IMG/VR virus record: IMGVR_UViG_3300008262_007086
Span: 1-20,426 of that record
Source: a virus
DNA: 20,426 nt
Reading direction: 5' to 3' (one strand)
How positions within the stretch are numbered: the stretch's first letter is position 1; each line of letters opens with the position of its first letter. The notes below the pieces were generated by a model that worked only from the letters and a program-made list of their open reading frames with translations, did no database searches and had not been told where the DNA came from. This document shows positions 15,384 to 20,426 of the stretch, in pieces. The position numbers and the translations under genes are program-made.

Positions 15384-15489
15384 GGGGTCGCGCCCTATAG
15401 AGTATATATAAATATATATATATCTTTCATACATATATACATACACATCACACACGCACACACACGTACGTGTGCGTGCGTGCGACCCC
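15384..15489. repeat. Alternating purine-pyrimidine tract within inverted arms
   Basis: GGGGTCGC (15384-15391) and GCGACCCC (15482-15489) bound ~90 bases that run from a TA/AT dinucleotide stretch into CACACG/CGTGTG sequence. The right half (15451-15484) is a near-perfect palindrome centred on CGTACG, with two mismatches. Such DNA tends to form cruciforms or Z-DNA. Element ends or a MITE-like insertion are possible. Confidence 0.7.
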
Positions 15490-15684
15490 TCCTTCAATTT
15501 GTTTTTTATGGTCAGAACTTTCCCGTCTTGGTTGCCCTCGCTACGAGCAACAATACAGCTTGCGATTCGGAAGGACTGTCAATCGATTACCGCTCAGGCA
15601 TCGCAAAGATGGATCAATACGTCCACCACCTGACTAAGGTATCGATCAAAGCCCCGCATTCGCTTCAAGACGCGCGCAGGCTGT

Positions 15685-15700
15685 AGGTTTGCGCAAACCT
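15685..15700. repeat. Perfect 16-bp palindrome
   Basis: AGGTTTGCGCAAACCT is its own reverse complement. A symmetric site of this length suits a dimeric DNA-binding protein, but no promoter could be tied to it. Confidence 0.6.
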
Positions 15701-15854
15701 GCGATCGGCGATGTGCGCTCGATAGCGAAGCGACTAGACGCCTTAAAAGCGAAATCGCGTTTCTATGCTTTAATCGCAAAGCAGGAATAATCGCTTTGCA
15801 AAAAAACATCTGTTGCTAGCACTTGAAAACGTTTCTGCATTGGAATAAATTACA

Positions 15855-15972
15855 CCCACGGAACGACTGTTCGCTTATGCGAACTGCCGCAAAATCCGTA
15901 ATGGCGGAATTTACGCCATCGGATAGGTACTTCCGGCGGATTTTGCGTCCTTGAGGCCCGTGGGAACAGTCG
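15855..15972. repeat. Cluster of interlocked inverted repeats
   Basis: Inverted pairs are CGCAAAATCCG (15888-15898) / CGGATTTTGCG (15937-15947), ATGGCG (15901-15906) / CGCCAT (15914-15919) and GTTCGC (15869-15874) / GCGAAC (15879-15884). CCCACGG (15855-15861) pairs with CCGTGGG (15958-15964), and CGACTGTTC (15864-15872) pairs with GAACAGTCG (15964-15972). The last two cross rather than nest, so a single-stranded form could be a pseudoknot. Confidence 0.7.
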
Positions 15973-16053
15973 CCATATTAGACACAGTTTGTTTTGTGGG
16001 TGGGAAAATCAGTTCCACCAACAAAAACACAAGCAAAATACACAAACCAAGCC

Positions 16054-16102
16054 ACCGACCCAACCTAGCTAAACACCGACCCAAACACCCATCGACCGAC
16101 CC
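16054..16102 (+). repeat. Three spaced ACCGACCC boxes before the methyltransferase
   Basis: ACCGACCC starts at 16054, 16075 and 16095, a 20-21-base spacing close to two helical turns, within an A/C-rich, G-poor leader just before the methyltransferase start. It may be an operator array or an unstructured leader. Confidence 0.55.
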
Positions 16103-16139
16103 CCTTTCCGTTTCGCATCTCCCTTGGAAAGGTCAGTCC

Positions 16140-18338
16140 ATGATCATCGAAGTTTGGTCTCTCGATCGCGTTAAACCCTACCCCAACAACCCTCGCGTCA
16201 ACGATGATGCAGTCGATGCCGTAGCTGCATCCATCCGCGAATTCGGATTTCGACAACCCATCGTCGTCGACAACGATGGTGTGATCATCTGCGGGCACAC
16301 TCGCTTTAAAGCAGCTCAGAAACTAGGGCTCAACGAAGCCCCCGTGACGGTTGCCAAAGATCTATCCCCAGAACAGATCAAGGCCTACCGGATCGCCGAC
16401 AACAAAACCGCAGAGCTTGCCGATTGGAATTACGACCTGCTCCCAATCGAGCTGGGCGACCTGCAAACCAACGGCTTCGATTTGTCGCTCTTGGGATTCG
16501 ATTCCGATGAGCTGCTCAAGCTACTCAAAACCGACGTCGAAGAAGGTCTTACCGATCCCGATGATGTGCCGGCACCTCCGGACGCTGCCGTGACCCAACC
16601 TGGTGATCTTTGGATCTTGGGTAACCACCGACTGCTCTGCGGGGATTCCTCGAAACCCGAGGATCTCGATCGACTCCTGGGTGGTAAAACAATCCAACTG
16701 GTCAACACAGACCCGCCCTACAACGTGAAGGTGGAACCGCGATCGAACAACGCGATCGCAGCCGGCCTATCGTCGTTCTCGAACGATACCGCTTCTCAAA
16801 AGCTCAAAGGTGGCCAAGGGAACGCTGCCTCGTTTGGCATCGACCACGAGACCGGCAAACCCAAGCATCCGCCCACGCACAAGAAGCTCCGTGCTAAGGA
16901 TCGTCCCCTGGCCAACGACTTTGTGAGCGATCAGGAGTTCGATCGACTGCTCGATGCGTGGTTTGGGAACATCGCTCGGGTGCTCGACCCAGGTCGTGGT
17001 TTTTACATCTGGGGTGGGTACGCCAACTGCGGCAACTATCCCCCGTTCCTCAAGAAGCATGCTTTGTATTTCAGCCAAGCGATCATCTGGGACAAGATGC
17101 ATCCGGTGCTTACCCGTAAAGACTTCATGGGAGCCCATGAATGGTGCCAACCACCAGATACGATGGTTCAAACCGCGGGGGGAACGAGTACGCTGGGCCA
17201 AATGCGTGACGACGACCGCGTGGTTAGTTTTTATTCGCACAGCTCAGCGATCGTCGGCTTGCGAGATGGCTACCGAGTCAAAGTCGGCCGGCGGCCTTAC
17301 GGAGGAAAGCTCTATGGGATAACAACCCCGACGAAGCAATCTTGGGGTACCGATGGTCACATCTGGACGGTACGCATGACCGCAGATTACGCATCGCGAT
17401 GGTGCGTGTATTTGATGCGTCGTGGCACTTGGTGGCGAGTGGGCATGACCAAGATGCGAACCACCTGGGGCTTTGGCGTAAAGGGGCGATTGCTTCATGA
17501 GCTTGGGGATGAGGCCTGGATTCTCTCGCTGCATGACTCGGCTGCGGAGGCTCGGATGCAAGAACAGCTGGTGTCGATTCAATTCGGGATTCCTCAGACA
17601 TGCTGGGTCACGAATCGAAACTCGACGCACAGGCAAAGTGATCACATAAGGGACTTTTACGCTCAACTTGATGCGGTTGCTCAGGAGATCGCTGCTTGCA
17701 ACGTTCTTGCACACTTCAATCGAAACCGAAAGTATCCGTTTGTCGAGACCAACGATACCAGAGTAAAGTTTGGAGCAAGGCAGTCGATCCAAGTGCGTTC
17801 GTGCAATCTTCTTCCTGGCAGCATGGAAATTCCAACCCCAACGCGAGGTCAAAGTGTGGCGTGGACTCCGATCCGGGCCGTTGATGTTCAGGGCTACTCT
17901 GGTGAGGTTGTCTCCTTGGGAGTCGATACGCATGAGCACTACATTGCCGACGGACTTGTCACCCATAATTGCTTTTATGGGTGGCTTGAAGGGGCTGCCC
18001 ACGTGTACCTCGGGCCCAACAACGCTACGGACCTGTGGCAGATCAAAAAGGTTAACCCGCAGTCGATGGTCCATCTGACTGAAAAGCCCGTCGAGCTGGC
18101 GGTCCGTGCGATGCAGTACTCGTCGCGACCAGGAGAGAACGTGCTGGATCTGTTTGGTGGTAGCGGATCGACCTTGATCGCTGCCCAGCAGACTGGTCGG
18201 CATGCGTTCCTCATGGAGCTCGACCCGCTCTATGCCGACGTCATCGTCGATCGGTACCAGCGGTTCACTGGCAAGCCGGCGATCCTAGAGCGGACGGGGA
18301 CCTCCCCCATTCCGATGCGTGCGGCCGACGCGAAGTAG
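16140..18338 (+). CDS. ParB-like / beta-class DNA methyltransferase interrupted by an intein
   Basis: A 732-residue precursor that should become a 457-residue methyltransferase after splicing. Residues 1-110 are a ParB/Srx-like domain (VKPYPNNPR, FRQPIVVDNDGVIICGHTR). The catalytic part carries DPPY (191-194) before LDLFGGSGST (around 672 in the precursor), followed by ELDPLYADVI; this IV-before-I order and the D/P-P-Y motif fit a beta-class N6-adenine or N4-cytosine enzyme. The intein splits the host at GAHEW / CFYGW, inside the conserved catalytic core, so activity must depend on splicing. ATG 16140 has AAAGG 7 bases upstream; the 63 in-frame codons before it are low-complexity leader. No restriction partner is adjacent. 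ParB-methylase fusions are common in phages and integrative elements. Confidence 0.93.
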   Translation: MIIEVWSLDRVKPYPNNPRVNDDAVDAVAASIREFGFRQPIVVDNDGVIICGHTRFKAAQKLGLNEAPVTVAKDLSPEQIKAYRIADNKTAELADWNYDLLPIELGDLQTNGFDLSLLGFDSDELLKLLKTDVEEGLTDPDDVPAPPDAAVTQPGDLWILGNHRLLCGDSSKPEDLDRLLGGKTIQLVNTDPPYNVKVEPRSNNAIAAGLSSFSNDTASQKLKGGQGNAASFGIDHETGKPKHPPTHKKLRAKDRPLANDFVSDQEFDRLLDAWFGNIARVLDPGRGFYIWGGYANCGNYPPFLKKHALYFSQAIIWDKMHPVLTRKDFMGAHEWCQPPDTMVQTAGGTSTLGQMRDDDRVVSFYSHSSAIVGLRDGYRVKVGRRPYGGKLYGITTPTKQSWGTDGHIWTVRMTADYASRWCVYLMRRGTWWRVGMTKMRTTWGFGVKGRLLHELGDEAWILSLHDSAAEARMQEQLVSIQFGIPQTCWVTNRNSTHRQSDHIRDFYAQLDAVAQEIAACNVLAHFNRNRKYPFVETNDTRVKFGARQSIQVRSCNLLPGSMEIPTPTRGQSVAWTPIRAVDVQGYSGEVVSLGVDTHEHYIADGLVTHNCFYGWLEGAAHVYLGPNNATDLWQIKKVNPQSMVHLTEKPVELAVRAMQYSSRPGENVLDLFGGSGSTLIAAQQTGRHAFLMELDPLYADVIVDRYQRFTGKPAILERTGTSPIPMRAADAK
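17145..17969 (+). mobile_element. Intein with GIY-YIG-like homing domain, inserted in the methyltransferase
   Basis: A 275-residue in-frame intein. It starts with Cys1 (CQPPDTMVQTAGG, block A), has a block B-like TDGH at residues 69-72 and ends with block F/G VVSLGVDTHEHYIADGLVTHN before Cys+1 of CFYGW. All residues for standard class 1 splicing are therefore present. Between the splicing halves lies a nuclease-like segment. VYL with Tyr at 89, then WRVG ending at residue 100, resemble the GIY and YIG motifs; Arg115 in KGRLLHE and Glu140 in RMQEQ fit the catalytic Arg and Glu. LAGLIDADG motifs are not seen. G+C resembles the host gene, suggesting long residence or a similar donor. Confidence 0.92.
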
Positions 18339-18340
18339 CG

Positions 18341-18661
18341 TCACATCTTGTGGCAATGCCACTGGCCGTCTTGGAAGACATAGAGGTAGTTCGCATCGCA
18401 GTTGCGAGCGAACTCCATGAGCGACCGATGGTCGCAAACATGCTTTGGGGGTCGAGCCCGAGCCAAGTACTCGGGTCCCCCTGTGCTAGAAGTTAAACTT
18501 CGCAGTTCTCCCCCGGCGACCAGCGCAGCGACATTCTCGATGGAGGTAAATCGTTGATTGAGAATCACTCCAGCATGTTCTGGGTAGCCATCGTAATGCA
18601 GGTAGGTTGCTTGAAAGCTCCCGTCACCTTGTGCGTATGCGATTGTTGCTCGTGTTGCCAT
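18341..18661 (-). CDS. Hypothetical phage-type protein, 106 aa
   Basis: A 106-residue protein I can place only as a phage/element hypothetical. It opens MATRATIAYAQGDGSF and has conserved-looking HYDGYPEHAGVILNQRF and a C-terminal DANYLYVFQDGQWHCHKM. No signal peptide or membrane segment. A GAGAGAGG stretch precedes the ATG. Its stop lies 2 bases beyond the methyltransferase stop on the other strand, so the two are tightly convergent. It is the last gene of the leftward cluster. Confidence 0.78.
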   Translation of the reverse strand: MATRATIAYAQGDGSFQATYLHYDGYPEHAGVILNQRFTSIENVAALVAGGELRSLTSSTGGPEYLARARPPKHVCDHRSLMEFARNCDANYLYVFQDGQWHCHKM

Positions 18662-18679
18662 GGTTATGCCTCTCTCAAG

Positions 18680-18892
18680 TTAGGTTGCATCGGGACTAAG
18701 GATCTCGATAAGGTCGTCGGGCAGCGAGAGCATCAAGCGCCGGCCGTTGTCCCAATCGACCACGACCTGTGTCCAGCGATGGTGCGGATGGATCGCACAG
18801 ACGGTACCAAGCGCGCCGGGTGGGATCGGATCGGGATCTTCGGGCATGTGGATCAGTCGGATCCGATCTCCGACTTTGGGTGCATCGATCAT
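18680..18892 (-). CDS. DUF4314-like small protein
   Basis: A 70-residue protein with the DUF4314 pattern: VGDRIRLIHMPEDPDPIPPG, then GTV and a C-terminal VVDWDNGRRLMLSLP. The family is common in phage and mobile-element gene sets; its biochemical role is not known. AAAGGAA about 8 bases upstream supports the ATG at 18892. It precedes the 106-residue gene in the leftward cluster. Confidence 0.82.
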   Translation of the reverse strand: MIDAPKVGDRIRLIHMPEDPDPIPPGALGTVCAIHPHHRWTQVVVDWDNGRRLMLSLPDDLIEILSPDAT

Positions 18893-18910
18893 GGTTGCGG
18901 TTCCTTTCGT

Positions 18911-19162
18911 TTAGAGAATCTTTCCGAGGAGGCTTTTCTTCATCGCTTCGATCGCTTCGCAGGCCAGGAGGTGTTCGGTAAGAAGCGGGCCGGCAGTCTG
19001 TGGTTGTTGTGCGTCGGCGATCTCGAGGAGTTCTGCCAAGGCGTGGATCCCTTCGATCGCTTTGTAGTAGGACTCGCGGATCTCTTGGGCTTGGTGTGGG
19101 TCCATCGTGCGGAAGGCGTCGCGAAGAATATTCTCGTTGGCTTTTTTGTCTGCGGTGGTCAT
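18911..19162 (-). CDS. Hypothetical helical protein, 83 aa
   Basis: An 83-residue, largely helical protein of unrecognised family (TTADKKANENILRDAF, then AQEIRESYYKAIEGIHAL and ACEAIEAMKKSLLGKIL). The ATG at 19162 has GGAGAG 6 bases upstream; an ATG two codons earlier (19168) and a much longer upstream extension are less likely because the latter is composition-poor and lacks a binding site. Function unknown. Confidence 0.68.
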   Translation of the reverse strand: MTTADKKANENILRDAFRTMDPHQAQEIRESYYKAIEGIHALAELLEIADAQQPQTAGPLLTEHLLACEAIEAMKKSLLGKIL

Positions 19163-19354
19163 CGTCATCTCTCCGTGTTTGCGTTGGGGTTTTCGTTTGG
19201 CGTTCACACACAGTTCGCATGCTTTGGTGGGAACATCAAGCCGATGTGGAAAGTAATTTTTTGGATTCTCGAAGAATGTTTTCGAGCCCAACAAACGCCA
19301 CCGTTTGGCACCGGTCGCGTCGCTTCGGATGTTGGGGTAACTAGGCCATCCAAC

Positions 19355-19389
19355 GAGAAAACGCCCACACGTCCAAACCGTGGGGCGTT
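19355..19389 (-). terminator. Terminator-like hairpin for the leftward genes
   Basis: On the leftward strand AACGCCCC(A)C-type arms (19380-19389 with 19360-19368, one bulged base) form a GC-rich stem and a TTTTCTC follows. It sits 20 bases after the stop of the gene at 19409-19648, splitting the cluster into two possible transcription units. Confidence 0.65.
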
Positions 19390-19408
19390 GTCGCCAAATC
19401 GACCCGTC

Positions 19409-19648
19409 CTAGCGCTTGAGCCAATTCCGAATCGTCTTGAGTTCGTATCGGCCCAAACCAGAAACCGCATAGTCCTGACCGTTGTGCCCTCGGGCGATCA
19501 ATCGATCACCTCGGCGCTCGACATACTCGACCGTGGTATCGAGCGATGGGTCATCCTCGGATTGGATCAGGTACGAATGATCGGATTCGGGGTAAACCCG
19601 CTGGCCATCGGCAAGGTCGCTCACCAAATGGATCTGTCCGATGTGCAT
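19409..19648 (-). CDS. Hypothetical protein, 79 aa
   Basis: The real product probably begins MHIGQIHLVSDLADGQRVYP at 19648, where GGAG lies 7 bases upstream. The longer frame upstream overlaps another gene and is low-complexity Arg/Pro/Ser. The 79-residue protein is beta-rich and acidic with a VEYVERRGDRLIARG segment, and resembles small phage proteins, but I cannot name a family. Its start lies 1 base beyond the upstream gene's stop, so translation is coupled. Confidence 0.7.
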   Translation of the reverse strand: MHIGQIHLVSDLADGQRVYPESDHSYLIQSEDDPSLDTTVEYVERRGDRLIARGHNGQDYAVSGLGRYELKTIRNWLKR

Positions 19649-19649
19649 G

Positions 19650-19844
19650 CTAGTGCTCCGTGGTCGTGGTGGTTTGGTCGCGGTTGGGTAGTGGTGGATC
19701 GAGCTCTTCGGCAATCGAGAGCAGAATCTCGGCAAGTTGGTTGGCGTAGATGCAAGCCACCTTGCCCGACTCAAAAGCTTCTTCGAGTCGCAGCGCAACC
19801 TTTCGCATCGCATCTGCGACTCGGTAGTTTGGATCGGTGCTCAC
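19650..19844 (-). CDS. Hypothetical helical protein, 64 aa
   Basis: A 64-residue protein, mostly helical (DAMRKVALRLEEAFESGKV, LAEILLSIAEELDPPLP) with a Thr-rich tail. GTG 19844 overlaps the upstream stop as GTGA, the same start/stop coupling used elsewhere in the element. Family and function not recognised. Confidence 0.7.
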   Translation of the reverse strand: MSTDPNYRVADAMRKVALRLEEAFESGKVACIYANQLAEILLSIAEELDPPLPNRDQTTTTTEH

Positions 19845-20380
19845 TGGGGTACCTCGGCGTTAGCGGCTACGAACCGGCCCCGTTCGGTCTTTACGAACTT
19901 CGAGCCTTGGCCCTTGCTAAGGTCTCTGAGGATCGCGCTGTAGAGAGTCGCGTGCGGGGTTTTTCCACCGGGGCTTGTCCAGTAACCCTTGCTGGTCATC
20001 GCCTCAATCATCTGCTGGACGTTGAGGGGTTCGGTCGCTTCGCACAGAACCTTGTGAGCGGCAGCCAGAGCACTCAGGCGTTTGGGTTCTTGGCCCTCGG
20101 CCTTCTTCGCGACCCGCTTGGGTTTGATCGGTACCACATCCGGGGTTACATCGGCGGGTTGTTCTACCGGCGATTCGCTTTGCGTTTTCGCGGTCGATTT
20201 GATTTTGCCGACCTCGCCCTGCAATCGCTGCGCGGTTTGGATCACGATCTTTTTTCCGGTAGCAAGATTGGTGGCGAACCAACCACCGCTGGGTTTCTCG
20301 CTATCGATCTGAATCTCGACCTTCTTGCCGGTGACGTTCGCATAGTACTTGCCACCGATCTTGACCTCTGCCTTCTTCAT
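19841..20380 (-). CDS. HARE-HTH domain protein
   Basis: A 179-residue protein. The N-terminus (about 1-55) has a beta-rich KKVEIQIDSEKPSGGW / ATGKKIVIQTAQRL module, a basic-acidic linker follows, and the C-terminus (about 100-175) matches the HARE-HTH winged helix: LSALAAAHKVLCEATEPLN, QQMIEAMTSKGYWTSPGGKT, ATLYSAILRDLSKG, FVKTERGRFV. HARE-HTH domains often occur with DNA modification or restriction systems and are proposed to read DNA state; a partner for the nearby methyltransferase is inference. ATG 20380 (GGGAGAGAG just upstream) is preferred over an in-frame ATG at 20419. Confidence 0.85.
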   Translation of the reverse strand: MKKAEVKIGGKYYANVTGKKVEIQIDSEKPSGGWFATNLATGKKIVIQTAQRLQGEVGKIKSTAKTQSESPVEQPADVTPDVVPIKPKRVAKKAEGQEPKRLSALAAAHKVLCEATEPLNVQQMIEAMTSKGYWTSPGGKTPHATLYSAILRDLSKGQGSKFVKTERGRFVAANAEVPQ

Positions 20381-20426
20381 TCGTCTCTCTCCCGTATTGG
20401 AACCGTGGTTAGCTGCCATCGTCAGG

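Larger units (their letters stand above)
15069..16139. other. 1-kb non-coding region rich in repeats and palindromes
   Basis: No frame here resembles a protein; the longest are under 80 codons and cross low-complexity sequence. The region holds direct 12-mers, an AT-dinucleotide and CA/GT tract inside inverted arms, a perfect 16-bp palindrome, a hairpin cluster and spaced ACCGACCC boxes before the methyltransferase. It could be an accessory DNA structure of the element (origin, recombination or packaging site) or old mobile debris. Confidence 0.6.

Noticed and set aside
15776-15806. GCAAAGC/GCTTTGC hairpin followed by an A run, as a terminator
   Set aside because: On the plus strand the stem is followed by A rather than T, and on the minus strand the T run precedes the stem, so neither orientation fits.
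15170-15809. Short open frames in the non-coding kilobase
   Set aside because: Under 80 codons, low-complexity or crossing palindromes, without ribosome-binding sites or recognisable motifs.
17244-18203. 319-codon leftward open frame opposite the intein
   Set aside because: It is antisense to a well-supported intein and methyltransferase and its product has no recognisable domain.
18696-19220. 174-codon Arg-rich leftward frame
   Set aside because: It overlaps the DUF4314-like and 83-residue genes in another frame and its Arg/Asp/Pro composition is typical of a shadow frame.
20409-20426. Possible tail of another leftward gene (…PDDGS stop) at the window edge
   Set aside because: Only five codons are visible, too little to support a call.

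Overview
The window looks like a planctomycete chromosome (Pirellulaceae-like) that carries an integrated phage-like or integrative element. The host assignment rests on a very large Ser/Thr kinase fused to a membrane segment and WD40 propellers, and on a secreted FGE-fold protein with a PEP-CTERM tail. It is inference from gene content; no rRNA or other phylogenetic marker is present.

Left end (1-2378): an intact tRNA-Pro(TGG) is overlapped on the opposite strand by a full-length large serine recombinase. The recombinase's last ~16 codons are the complement of the tRNA, the layout expected at an integration junction. Upstream of it, in the same leftward operon, are a 78-residue helical protein and a small sigma-factor-like protein.

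Control region (2379-2826): a divergent intergenic stretch with three tandem 20-bp iterons, a 17-bp repeat present twice, and a 9-bp inverted repeat. It sits between the leftward integration/regulation operon and the rightward replication operon and is a good candidate for an operator and/or origin.

Replication and recombination module (2827-8910, rightward, tightly packed and often start/stop-overlapping): Sak4/RecA-like ATPase, DUF669 protein, RusA Holliday-junction resolvase, zinc-ribbon protein, DEAD/DEAH helicase, prim-pol/DUF3987 primase-helicase, and a small Cys-rich protein followed by a terminator. Together they could initiate, unwind, recombine and resolve the element's own DNA.

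Accessory segment (8911-15068): a truncated second serine recombinase, a secreted PEP-CTERM FGE-fold protein without the catalytic cysteines, and a ~1270-residue kinase with 16-17 WD40-like repeats whose G+C drops sharply in the repeat half. These may be cargo or a host segment between two element pieces.

Structured intergenic region (15069-16139): about 1 kb with no convincing gene but many repeats and palindromes, including an alternating purine-pyrimidine tract and several hairpins.

Right segment (16140-20380): a ParB-like/beta-class DNA methyltransferase interrupted by a complete 275-residue intein with a GIY-YIG-like nuclease domain. It is followed by a convergent leftward cluster of small phage-type genes (hypothetical, DUF4314-like, three small hypotheticals, and a HARE-HTH protein). 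The intein-bearing methyltransferase, the recombinase/tRNA junction and the iteron region are the most interesting items. No second att site was found, so the right end of the element probably lies outside the window.
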